Shown here: positions 23,681 through 34,334 of the stretch, piece by piece
Layout: each line of letters starts with the position of its first letter
How positions within the stretch are numbered: position 1 is the stretch's first letter
Assembly (NCBI GenBank): GCA_029953675.1
Contig: JAMWBK010000005.1
Coordinates: 2,623,001-2,687,000, forward strand
DNA: 64,000 nt
Reading direction: 5' to 3'
Source: Rhodosorus marinus
Lineage: Eukaryota; Rhodophyta; Stylonematophyceae; Stylonematales; Stylonemataceae
The notes under the pieces: generated by a model
Database searches by the model: none
Told to the model about the DNA's origin: nothing
Seen by the model: the letters and a program-made list of their open reading frames with translations, nothing else
Translations under genes and position numbers: made by a program

Positions 23681-26246
23681 CTCTGTTCGAACACCAAAAC
23701 AAAAAGAAAAAGCGCCTCCAAAACCAAAAAAAAGAAGAAGCACGCACACCAAAAACCAGAACCCTACTTCTACCCCCCACAAAATAAACAAACAACCCTT
23801 ATCCAAAGCTCCCAGGCATTCTAACCAATCCTACTGTACACTCAGATTCTATTCCTTTCATCACATATCTATAAAGAACCCAAAATAAAACTCATAGCCC
23901 TCCTTCTTCCCCTTCGAGGTCCACCTCCTCCCCCATCTCCCAACCACCCCATCCACAAAGTACACCTAAAGCCCCCTTTTCTTTCCCCCACCCAAAACCC
24001 TTTCATATACAATGAAAATCTCTAAGCAAAAAAAAACCGGACTTTTTTCCACTCTCCATTTTCATCTTGAACACTTTTTTTCAAAAAAAAGGAACGGCAG
24101 CGAAAAGCCCCTCTTCCGGAGTAATCTGAAATCACATGAAGGATTACGATCCGCCTCTCTTGGGGGACAAAGTGCTCCCTCCCCGCGGCTTTCGACGGAT
24201 AATAATATTAGATGGTAGTACAGTATTAGTACACGTTTACAAAGCACACGTCGTCCCCTTTATGGTAGTGAATGGGGCCATAGGGCCGTTTTTAATGCTA
24301 TTTCATTGCGGTATGCGATAGATATATTTTTAATTCATGCCTTATGGTTGTGTTGTTTTTGTTCATAAAATAGACTAATTCAGAAGTACATTCGTATTAT
24401 GAAGAAAAATCATCGCCCTATCATTATAATGAATTATTAAATTAAAATTCACTATACCATGCATGGTCTATGAAACCTACCTGCTTCCCGATGAGCTTGG
24501 AGGAAGTTTTGTGCAGAAAAGTCACGGAACACTCGCTTTTCCGGGGTACTTAGGCTCTGAATAAACGGATGATGATGAACATTCGACTGCATACACGATT
24601 GAAACTTTTGAGGTAGAGTCAATGCGAACCGGGCAAACAACGGGTTCACCAGCTCCCAGAACAGAAGCAGGAAAGGAGGACATGAAAACAAATTCTGTAC
24701 CAGAAAATGTTGTTGAGTTCGATACTTCAGCACATCTCGATCCTGATCTCGGACACGACCTTAGAGGAGAAAACCAAGCTGGAAGAAAGCGAAGAGATAC
24801 TTAGCACTCCTCTGCATCCGCGTCTCAAAGTTTTGCAAAGGGCCAAAGGAAGCAATATGGAGATCGGACAGGTCCTGAAATAATTCGAGGAGTCAAAGGA
24901 CTGGAGTAGAAAGTCCATATTCACATTCACTAAAAAACATACTTCTAGTAGTACAACCTCCCCCCCTCATCATTGTATATTCAGACAACAGGCCTGGGAG
25001 CATGGAAACGAAGACAAAAAGTGGGAGTAGAAGAGGTGCTCCGCAACGGAAAGCAGTGAAAAAAAGGTCTCAACGCGTGGTAAACGGGTGTGGTAAGCCA
25101 CAAACCAAACATAAACACGCCAAGAAAAAGATGCCGCAGCCAGCTTCTCCGGGGAAGCTCTACAAGCACAGTACATCTCAGCTCTCCAAATACGAAGAGC
25201 TGATCGCTTGTATCAACGGGTGCATGAGAAAATAAAAGCATCATCCAGCAGAAGCGATTTTACAAGCTCGCACCCAATCCCATCGATTTCATAACTTCCC
25301 ACCTGCTCCCAGACTCCGCCACCGAAGAACACCTTGCCATAGGGCCATGGGGCTTGCTATAGGGCATCAAGAGTTGACCGGCCGGTTGGAATAGACGATT
25401 TGACCAGCAGATAGGGCACATTTTTGGGGCAAAACCGTTGAAATTAGTATCGTAATATGAATAGGGCGTGTCCCATTACCACACCATCATCTGTCTTCAC
25501 AGATTAGAAGTTTCGTTTTTTGGATGGTGTGTTCGCGTGGTTCGAAGTTTCGTTTTTCGGATGGTGTGTTCTCGTGGCCCCGTTTAGTTGGCCGATGATA
25601 GGACAAAAGACTGAAAGAGAAGAATTTTTCCCGTCCTTAGTGGACAACAAATTTTACTTCCAAAAACGTTGGGAGAAATAGTACAAATATAGTATCGTGT
25701 ACTACTTAAAGGCTCGTTTATTCAATAAATTATTTGCGGTTTGTGGGGCCTTCTATTTCGGTCCGCCAAGTCGATGGAATGTACCTAGATGTTTGCACTG
25801 AAGTGAGTTTGAAATTTTTGGTGATAGTACCTGTACGATAAAATTTTGATTATTGAGGGTTTAGTGAGTTTGGCCTTCGTTTCGGGCGGGCAAATGAGGG
25901 TTCCCTGAAAACCCGCTCTCCTAAATAGATTTTTTTTTTGAGAGTATAGGAGTATCGATGGACGCTGGAATAGTGCATATATTCTGGAACCGATTTGGAT
26001 CTCCGGGGATTTGGAGTCTCAAGGTTGGATTCTTTGCAGTTAATCAGTTTAGTTATCTTGTTAGCGTTTTTTTCATCCATGGTGCTAGAAGAGCCACAGC
26101 TTCTCCAACTGGCAGGAGTCTCACCGTACACTACGCCCCCGCAATACCTCATCATCATGCGCTTGAATACCCCATCCACTCGTGAAGGCGCCTCAAGACG
26201 GCGGTATCGCGCTTTGTAGTATACAGGTCCAATGTTCGTATTTCCA
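23681..26246. other. Gene-poor 2.6 kb
   Basis: It contains CT-rich DNA upstream of the topoisomerase gene. A plus-strand frame at 25002-25235 starts with ATG (77 codons, very Lys-rich, ends ELIACINGCMRK). A 57-codon plus frame begins at the ATG near 24705 (MLLSSILQHISIL). A minus frame runs from ATG 26158 to 25850. These could be exons, but no family or splice chain is recognisable. A 37-bp tandem duplication lies at 25507-25580. Confidence 0.3.
25507..25580. repeat. Two-copy tandem repeat, 37-bp unit
   Basis: GAAGTTTCGTTTTT(T/C)GGATGGTGTGTTC(G/T)CGTGG occurs twice head to tail (25507-25543 and 25544-25580) with a few mismatches. Noncoding. Confidence 0.8.
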
Positions 26247-26889
26247 TCAGGAGAGGAACTTGAGACAGCGAGTATCGCTATGGACTCTCAGGCATTTTCT
26301 AGAACAGTAACGACTTCCACATCGAGTACATTTGTACTTTGAACAGTAACCACATACCGAACAGAAAGCCCTGGCCGGCGTTCTAGAGGGTTTGGCGGTG
26401 ATTGATAGGTATAGCGGTACGTTTGCGGACCACTCCTCGGTTAGGTCGAGTTCGAAAAGAGACGCGTTTTTCCGGTGAATACCGGGTTTCTTAGAGCCCT
26501 GTTGAGGAATTATTTCAGTCCTCTTCCTGCCCGTTTTCCGCCTCTTCGATGATACTTTCACGGGTTCTGCTTCGTCGTCATCAAGCAACGGATCGTACTC
26601 GTCGTCCTTCACATCTTGAACTTCCTCAACATAGTTGTCCTTTTCCAACGCGTCCAAACGCTGCAGTCGAAGTTCATCCCTTCTAGCAAGATCAACCACG
26701 TCTACCCTCTTACTCAGCTTCCTAGTGCGTCCTATAAGAACCAAAATCAAGACAAGAACGTAAGAGGTCAGAACTCGCTTCCATCGTGGATGTCGACATA
26801 AACACAAGCCAACTCTAATCCCCACCCTCCCTTTTTCCGCGGCCAGCACTCGAGATGGGAACGACCTCATCAAGTCCTTCCACAGCCAT
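26247..26889 (-). CDS. ZNHIT1: ZNHIT1/SWC6 subunit of the SWR1 chromatin remodeller
   Basis: Two exons, 26889-26826 and 26731-26247, with a 94-nt intron (GTGGGG..CTTATAG), giving 182 aa. Exon 2 and its identity are firm. Exon 1 is less sure because the 5' splice site is GTGGGG, although the phase fits and it gives an ATG. SWR1/SRCAP exchanges H2A for H2A.Z in nucleosomes, and this subunit is needed for it (family knowledge). Visible features are RTRKLSKRV near the N-terminus, as in plant SWC6, an acidic middle with KRRKTGRKR, and a C-terminal HIT zinc finger. The zinc ligands read C145-x2-C148, C156-x2-C159, C164-x3-C168, H172 and C177. The end TRCLKFLS is typical. Length matches plant and animal orthologues. 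It acts in the nucleus. Confidence 0.88.
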
Positions 26890-28730
26890 CCTACAACCCC
26901 TAATCGGCACAGCCTTTCTCGCACAGCCCCTCTCTCAAATATTCCTCCAGAGTATCACTGACCTTTAGGCCCTTTCACCGCTTCTTCATTGACAAGCCGC
27001 CTCGGTAAGTCCTCAGCAACGTACATAATAACAAGGGGACTTGAGAACAAGTCAGCCTGAAATCAACAAAGCCAAGCTTCAACAACAAGCACCGATAGAG
27101 CTACAATACTACGTTCCCAGTATCTACCTTTATCCACTTCCATAAGTACTGTCCTTCCTCACGACCCGTACGATTCTTCAAACTTCCTTTTTATGCTGCG
27201 CGGTAATGAGCAAGACACCCTCCATGTTTGCCCGGGATTGCGCTGGCCTGGGTTCACCCTACGTAGCAACGTTTGTAGCGGTTTTTGGGTGATTGGCATT
27301 GGTTTTCTAGAGACTTCGTTCACTGGATCAGTTGTAATGGGTCCAGCTCATCTCTGAGAGTAGCGGAACAGAGTACGTCAACAGCTAGACATCACACCTT
27401 AGTTTAGTACCACTTTTCTGGGGTAAGCTGGGCGGTGATCTTCTTGGAATGACAAGGAACTGCTTCAGCTGGATCAATATCGACAGCTTTGCCAGATGGA
27501 ACTGCCAAAACTTCATTTGGGGTTTTTTCTTCGTGATACCCAGGTTCCGTCCTGTTTGAGCTCGATAAGCAATGAGATTGGCGCAAGGATGTTGCTAATC
27601 TGCACTGGCTAGGCCATCAGCATCCCTCTGCAATGCAATTGATCGATATTAAACATTTGAATCGAATCCTCGATGCACGGGGTCCGCCCCGGTACAGAGG
27701 CGAAATGGCATGAGCGTTTGCTCCACCTTGTGACCCAAAATCCGAGTGAAACTCGACTGAAGCGAGGAGAACTTAGGTCGGATATACACATTGTGTTGTG
27801 AGGCAATCTGAAAAGTGGGATAAAACGAAAAAACTCGAAGCAGAAATTTTTTCTCCATGGCGTCATTCATAGCGGCCTATGGAGGTTCATTGCATCCATG
27901 ATCACAGGCACGAAAGTCATGGAATGTACAAATTTTACTTTCCCATACGACAGGGAGAGCAAAAATTGCATACTGCCCTAGAAATTCAGAGTCGAGCTCC
28001 TTCAACTTGTGAGGATCGGATATTAGGAATCTGATGACGGATTCTCCTCTAGGTTCTAGTTTGCTCCCAACACCCGGACCGCTTGTGCCCGCGGAGAACA
28101 AAACAGTATTCTACCTGCTATCCACTCAAATCCAGACTGCTCTAGTAGCTACTGCGTCAAACATACAATCCTTAACCCTGTCTCGTTGCTCCAAAGCAGA
28201 AAAAAACCAGCAATTCCAGAATCTACAAGCTACAAGAATCTATCCTTCTCCCACCTCCTCCAATCCTTCAACAGGCGAAACCCTAACGTACTGCCAAAAT
28301 GCCCCAACTGCTGGCAATACCAACCAATGCAACTGATCATTTTTCTAGTCAAAATCAAACATATCTTCCTAAGCTGGTCTAAACGAATCAGAAAATGCCC
28401 AATTTCATTCGAAGCCTAATTTTGATTGACTGCTAGAATCAATCCAAAGGCGTTGGGATTGATGGCTGTAAATTCGTGCCGAGTCGAAACTTTCTTGCGG
28501 GCCAAAAGGAACATTGGCTTTGGTTTTTTGTCTTGTTGTGGGCTGTGGGGCTCTAAGCACTGAGGGGGATATCGTAGAGGTAATATTGGCTTTCGATAGT
28601 GATCTAGAATTTGGCCCGAGGTTTGGGGAGGGTGGCGAAGGGGGTGTTTGAAAGTGACGGACAGAGTTTTTGTTTTGTTTTTTTTCTTGTGAGTTTGGAG
28701 ATGATCTGATTGGGAATTTGTGTTTTGTAA
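26890..28730. other. Gene-poor 1.8 kb
   Basis: Minus-strand frames at 28101-27877, 27870-27649 and 27586-27404 follow one another and look coding in composition, but none starts with a usable ATG. I found no consistent splice chain or domain. The plus strand is open from ATG 28034 for 100 codons. A decayed gene or mobile-element fragment is possible. The last 200 bases are GT-rich 5' flank of the next gene. Confidence 0.3.
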
Positions 28731-29566
28731 ATGGACAGGCTTTGTTTTGTTAGCGTGGGAGGTGGTAGGCTGCTTCAGCGGTCTGGCCAGGATGTCTGTG
28801 GAGCGGTTGTACAGGGTCGGATGAGAGGGGCTTCGCGGGCACCGTTGAGGAGGTCGGTGATATGCATGGCTAAGGGAGGATATGTGGATGACTCCAAGCA
28901 GGTTCCGTTTGAGATTAGAGGGTTCTCACTTGCTGACATTGCAATGACGCTTGGCTTTGGGCTGACGACTGTTTCGTTCTACGAGTACTTCTCGTCAAGT
29001 GGCGTGGCTTCCGCGTCCTCGCTTGGATTCGTGTACGGTATTCCTGCACTGTTGGTTGGTTTTGCGCTGAAGTATGCGGAGTTGAAACCAGTGCCGGTGG
29101 TATCCGTCGGCAATGCAAAGGAATTGCGAGATTCCAAAGCTACTCCAGTTCAGCAGAAGATTATTAGCGACGTTACTAGGCACAGGTATGTTCAGTCTTG
29201 CCCTTGGTTGGAGATCCCCTCTATGGCATTATTCTTAATCTGCCTGTTGGACCCTTTAGGTATGGCGATGAGCAGCATATGGATACTGCTCTGAAAGCGC
29301 TGGGATTGATTCCCCGCGGAGCGCCTTGTCCGGAACTGCTCGAGCTTCGGGAAGCCATTATAGATGGCAACTACGCACTGACTATGAAGTTTTTCTCAAA
29401 GGCAACTCCGTACGAAACCTGGGAAGAGCAGGTAGACAAATGTACCCGCTTTTTTGGACCTAACATTATCGCTTCACTTGAGAAAACCAACGCGAAGAAG
29501 CGAGAAGTCGAATTAACTCTTACCGTAGATCCTAGTGGTGGGGCACCAACAGCCAGCGAGGATTAA
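28731..29566 (+). CDS. Plastid DUF2854 membrane protein
   Basis: Two exons, 28731-29185 and 29260-29566. The intron is 74 nt (GTATGT..CTTTAG), and the product is 253 aa. The join gives VTRHRYGDEQHMDTALKALGL, which is the conserved stretch of the DUF2854 family found in cyanobacteria, algae and plants. Residues 1-45 are rich in Arg, Ser and Gly with few acidic residues, and look like a plastid transit peptide (ending near RRSVICMAKGG). Two hydrophobic segments follow, LADIAMTLGFGLTTVSFYEY and LGFVYGIPALLVGFALKYAE, then a soluble C-terminal half. The molecular function of the family is not established in the sequence. The thylakoid or envelope membrane is the likely place (inference). Confidence 0.85.
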
Positions 29567-29700
29567 ACAAGAGACTTTGTGACTTATGATTGGCCTAGCG
29601 TTCTCGTTTCAGTGGGCAACTGCCGGGTTCGTCAAGCAGTCTTTTCTCCTTTCCGGCTCTGGTCAATAAGGATTTCTGAATCAATGAAATCTATGAGCTG

Positions 29701-29895
29701 ACGCCCTGGGATCAGCCACGTACCTCAGTGCGATTGATCTCCGGAGTGGGTATTGGCAATTGCGTGTGAAGACCGTTTTAGGTATGTCCTCGCCCGTGAA
29801 GACCGTTTTAGGTATGTCCTCGTCCTTCACCCGCAATTGCCAATACCCACTCCGGAGATCAATCGCACTGAGGTATGTGGCTGATCCCAGGGCGT
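29701..29895. repeat. 64-bp inverted repeat inside a retroelement relic
   Basis: 29701-29764 is repeated in reverse at 29832-29895 with one mismatch in 64. Both arms encode the same Ty3/gypsy RT segment (DALGSATYLSAIDLRSGYWQ). The 67-bp centre holds two direct 27-bp copies (29766-29792 and 29796-29822), read on the minus strand as EDIPKTVFT twice. This fold-back structure could extrude a cruciform. Confidence 0.9.
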
Positions 29896-30245
29896 CCAGG
29901 CAGTCATCTATGCGCGGCGGGCTCGTCTGGTTGGCTTTAACCTTTTGTAGTCAATGCATAGCCTTCTTCCACCGTCCTTCTTGTCAACGAACAGGCACAG
30001 GGCTGCAAAAGGCGACGAACTGGGCCGAATCAGTTTGTTGTCCAAAAGCTCCTGGAGTTGTCGTTTGAGCTCCTTCTGGTCCGTAAGATTCATTCTGTAA
30101 GGTAGTTGAGAAGTTGGCTCCGTTCCAGGTTTCAGGTCTATAGTGAAATTCACTTTTCTCCAAGGGGGTATTGTCTCAATGTTATCCGCGAAGACCGATT
30201 CATACTTTGATGTAATCCAGGTCTCCATCTCTCTCGTAAACTTTA
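29825..30245 (-). pseudogene. Ty3/gypsy reverse transcriptase, N-terminal part, broken
   Basis: On the minus strand the frame reads a pre-RT linker and RT fingers: FADNIETIPPW, DLKPGTEP, LPYRMN, RPSSSPFAALCLFVDKKDGG, CIDYKRLKP. It then loses frame, and the next block, RIDDCLDALGS..AIDLRSGYWQLRV, is in another frame. The order is that of Ty3/gypsy Pol, but the YxDD half of the palm is missing on this strand and lies inverted next door. It is a dead fragment. Confidence 0.85.
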
Positions 30246-30261
30246 CTGGGCAGCGTTGTAA

Positions 30262-30775
30262 CTTATTATTCGACGAACTCAACGACTTTGTCAAGATCTT
30301 CTTCGATGACATTCTCATTCGCTGAACCTGGCAACGCACAGACGGCACCTAGACATCGTATTTATAAAACTACGAGAAAACAAGTTGTATGCTGTAAGTC
30401 ATCAAAGTGTACTTTCGGGGTACCAGAGACTCGGTACTTGGGACGTCTTGTGGGTAGTGGAATTCGGAGACCGGACCCTACCAAGGTGGACGCCATTAGG
30501 CAGTGGAGAACACCTATGAACGTCAGAGACATACGGTCTTTTTTCGCAAACTACCTGCGAAACTACATCCCAAAGTTCAGCATCATTACAGGACCCTTGA
30601 CGGCTCTGACCAAGAGCGCGGTCAAGTTTGATTGGGCCCCAACGCAACAAGCCGCGTTCGAGAGCTTGAAGAAGCAGATCATGGAGCAACCCGTATTACA
30701 TACGCCAGCCTTCAATCGCACCTTTGTCGTATACACCGATGCCAGCAACATCGGCATGGGGGCGTTATTCTTCAA
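30262..30775 (+). pseudogene. Ty3/gypsy RT C-terminal half and RNase H start, broken
   Basis: On the plus strand the relic resumes with the RT catalytic motif FVKIFFDDILIR (30283-30322), has a stop and a frameshift, then KCTFGVPETRYLG, DPTKVDAIRQW, the FDWAPTQQAAFESLKK connection and the RNase H start FVVYTDASNIGMGA. Gag, protease and integrase are not seen nearby. Polarity is opposite to the N-terminal half, so an inversion separates the two. Confidence 0.85.
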
Positions 30776-30851
30776 AAGTTTTACGATGGCTGCTGACAGC
30801 GCGAACAACTCCTGCTCATAGGTTGAATATTTCGAAGACCAACTCTACAAC

Positions 30852-31126
30852 AGTGTTAGGCTACCACTGCCAGCCTGTATTTTATTTTTTAGATTGCACT
30901 GGGTTAACGTCCCCATATATGGTGTTTTTCTTTGCTTTTCCCTATGTTTTCCCTATGGTAGCCAACTAGATGATGTCAACCTTTTTGCCCTAGACGTGTC
31001 AGCTAGGCCCTAGTCTGTGTCTATTTTTAGTGTATTTTTTTGTCTACTTAAGGTCGACTTGAACTTGCTTTTACATCGGAGTCTGAGTAAAGACTCTTTA
31101 CTCTTTAAAAGACAATCTGGTTCTTG
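30852..31126 (+). mobile_element. Possible solo or 3' LTR
   Basis: Directly after the RNase H relic, 30852-31126 begins TGTTAGG and ends CTTGTCA. It holds a T-rich, short-motif stretch and a TTTACTCTTTAAAAGAC run near the end, as in LTR R/U5 regions. No second copy lies in the window and no target-site duplication is evident, so this is tentative. Confidence 0.25.
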
Positions 31127-31582
31127 TCACGTCCTGAAGAGACAGGTTCAGTAGACGGCCAGAGTGCTAAACCTAGCACGGCGAGAGGGCTAAATATAGC
31201 ATGTTCGGAGGGCTAAAGTGGAGAATCGTGACAAGATTTGGCACGCCAAACCTAGCCTATATATACCGTAACTATGACAATCTCTCTCAGGGTGAGCCGT
31301 AGGAAGAAAGCTTGTAGGAGGGAGTTAGGAAGAGTCAGAAAGGGTTAGGAAAAATAAGTTAAAATCTGAGACAAGAATAAAAGTCGATTTACGAAGAAAT
31401 TGAAACCCGTCAAACATCATCTTTTTCAGTTCTAGAGTCGTAGCAGACAGTGTGTCCAACTCAAACAAAACAGCCTGTCCATATTTCTGCTACATGTTTT
31501 TTCGTTAAAAACTTATAGACAGTCTGTCATATCTGATGATTTAGGACCAGCTGGCCTTTGTTTTTTTTTTCAGATTAGTTGG

Positions 31583-31630
31583 GTTTTGATGAATGTTTTT
31601 GTTTGGGAATACAAAAACATTCATCAAAAC
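31583..31630. repeat. Perfect 20-bp hairpin, 8-nt loop
   Basis: The arm 31583-31602 (GTTTTGATGAATGTTTTTGT) is the exact reverse complement of 31611-31630, with TTGGGAAT between them. It stands about 290 bp upstream of the SEC22 start. It could be a MITE remnant, a small-RNA precursor or a transcription-related stem. Confidence 0.9.
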
Positions 31631-31922
31631 GTAGAGAAGACGTGGGTAGAGATGGGAATGTACTTAGCAAGGAGGGTGTTTCGATGGGGTATGGTGCTGT
31701 TAGAGCTGATCGGCAGCTTGGATGGTGATTTTTTTCGGGTGTGTGTGTGGTTGGAATTTGCTTCCCGTACTAATCGCTTTTGTGTAGATTATTGTGTGTT
31801 CGAGTAGACTAGGCGAGTATTGGGCAATAAGGATTTTTTGTGCGTGATTAATTTCTGGGGTCGTCTATATTATTTTTTCGGGATTCCGACTGAGGAAGGG
31901 TGGCTGATTTGGAATCTGAGGG

Positions 31923-32858
31923 ATGCCTATATTTACAATTATCGGGAGGCTCTCTGATGGATTGACGTTGACGCAGTCGATGGCGAGCCAGTCGGATCCG
32001 TATCGAAAAGAAGTGCAGGAATACGAAAGACAGGCCAAGAAGCTTTTGATGAGCTCCGCTCATGAAGAACAGAAATCGCCTCTGTACAATCAAAACTCGT
32101 CACAGCCCGCACCATACGTGACCGCAGAGGCCGGTGACCAGTTTTGTTTTCACTATACCAGCGCAAATGGTGTATGCTTTCTTACCCTCACGGAGAAGAA
32201 CTATCCTCGGAGGTATCGAAATAATCAAGGCTCTATTGCTCATACGTTAGGAATACTCACTCGTCCTTTGTTTTTCCTTTCCCGCCACCTCAATGCAGAC
32301 TGGCTTATGATTACTTGGACGAGCTGAGGAATGAGTTTCTTTCTGTGTACCGCAATCAAATAGCTTCAGCATCTCGGCCGTACGAATTCATCCGCTTCGG
32401 TAAGACTCTTGAACACATGTGGCGTACTGAATCGTGTTGCTGGGAGGCTTACCAGTTACGTCTTCCGCAGACTCGTTCATCCAGAAAACGAAGAAATTGT
32501 ATACCGATTCTAGAACAGAAAGAAACCTTGAGAAATTGAACAGCGACCTTCGCGATGTACATTCTATTATGACAAAAAATATCAACCAGATCATCACACG
32601 AGGAGAAAACCTGCAAAGTAAGTTCTACGCCAAACCACCAACACGTCACTACGGAAACCAGGGCTAAGAGGTCAATCGCTCATTGTCCACCTAGACGTGA
32701 CAGAGAAGTCCTCACGCCTGGGCTTCGAGGCACAAAGCTACGCGAAACAAGCTGCTCATGCGAACAGAATGAGGTTATTTCGGCAATACGCTCCTGGAGT
32801 TGGCGTTTTCATCCTTGTGTTGATACTGCTCTACTTCTTCGTAATCAGAGGTAGATGA
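31923..32858 (+). CDS. SEC22: R-SNARE SEC22 (ER-Golgi)
   Basis: Exons are 31923-32212, 32299-32399, 32471-32617 and 32695-32858, with introns of 71-86 nt, giving 233 aa. All junctions follow the family alignment. SEC22 is a longin R-SNARE that drives fusion of ER-Golgi vesicles in both directions. The longin domain (residues 1-125) starts MPIFTIIGRLSDGL and includes FHYTSANGVCFLTL and RPYEFIRF. FIQKTKKLYTDSRTERNL leads into the SNARE helix, whose zero-layer arginine is R174 (ITRGENL). The anchor helix is about 213-230, with a three-residue lumenal tail, as expected for a tail-anchored SNARE. The exon 3-4 join (GENLQ/NVTEKSSRL) fits plant SEC22 spacing exactly. The gene is intact. Confidence 0.93.
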
Positions 32859-34334
32859 AACGTGCTACATCTTAATCGACTAATTGCTCTCAATGAAATC
32901 AACGCCTTGTCGACCCGATTGCCTGAGCAAACAGCTTCACGGACAGTCAGCTTGTTCATGGAAGTTGGTTCTAAAACCAATGGGCAGCTTGGAAATCTCA
33001 CTGCGACAACGAATCTTTAGATACTATGGTCCGGATACCGTAGACTACTATGCTCTTGACCTGTTCACATATTTGACAGGTTCCACGAGGCAACTGAAGC
33101 GCGGACACTTCTCCATCCGGCATTCATTTGGTGCGGGCTTTTGGTTCTCTGCGGATGTGATCATCGGATATGCCTGTTCACCTGATTCAGTTTGGGATCT
33201 TAGGCTAAGCAGTCATCAGAAGTTTTCCTGCTGGACTGTGCCTTGTTTGACCAACTATGTTCCCACGGCTTCAAGTGCTTACGGTTGGGTGAGCGTTCAA
33301 CATGTCAAAAATCCTGCCGGGCGGATTTGATCGATGCAGTATTCGAAGCTCGGTATCGTCGTCGCTGCCTACGGTGGCAGTACAAGAGATCTTCCCATAT
33401 GCACGACATTATTTTGGGGAGCGGGTGAGGCTGGGTAGAATAAAAAAACGAACCACCGGACTCTCTCTGTTAATCAGCGGACTTAGTCAAATATCTTCCG
33501 CCATGGCCTGGTGCGGACACAATCTGCACGAATCGGGATACAAGCTAATACGAGGATGAAAAAGCCGGATTCTGTATTGCAAGCCTGCAGCGAGCGCTGA
33601 ACTCGATATGGCATAAAACAACCAGCCGAGAAGCATTACTAGAGCACGACGTCCCAAACAATCAATCCCTCGACAACAACAGGTAAATGATTGAGTCCTT
33701 ATGACCAACTCTATCAATATCAGATTTCATCGTATCCTCTCATCCTGATAAAGTTTTTACTAAAATTCTTGATCAACAGCAAAGATATAGACTAGTACGG
33801 CTCTAATTTAAAGATCTTCTATCACAGAATATGCTGTAAAAACGCCTTAATTCTACGAAATATCATGAGCTAATCTAGTTTGGAGAAAATACCCCTTAAT
33901 TTAAGGAAAATCTTGCATGAGCTCATTTTATTTAAATATGAAGTATTGGAGGGCTTCTATAAAGTGGAGATTTGAAGGATTTTGATCTAACTGGAGAATG
34001 TATTGGAAATTCAGCTCTATTTGAGGAGTGGTGGAGGAACGTGCGATTTGTAAATGGACAAATGTTCATTTGGTGAGGGGGAAGGTGATGTCTATGTGTG
34101 AGGAGGATGAAAGGTTGTTTGTGAGGGTGTCGGGTAGTTAGGGTTCTTGAACATTCCGCGGAAGAGAATATTGTTCAAGGCGGTTGTTGCAATAGATGAA
34201 GAAGGTGGAATTTGAAACGAAGGATTTCGGAGTTGTTTTTGGGTTTCTGGGGACGTTTTGGGGATAAGGTTTAGTGTCTGGGGTTTCGCTGGGTTGGAGC
34301 TTGCGGTAGTTTTTCTTGAGCAAGGGCAGGCAAG
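32859..34334. other. Intergenic 1.5 kb, unassigned frames
   Basis: The plus strand is open from ATG 32893 to 33330 (145 codons) and overlaps a third frame around 33302-33559. Neither has a recognisable domain. 33720-34330 is AT-rich, then GT-rich 5' flank of the ABC transporter gene. Confidence 0.3.
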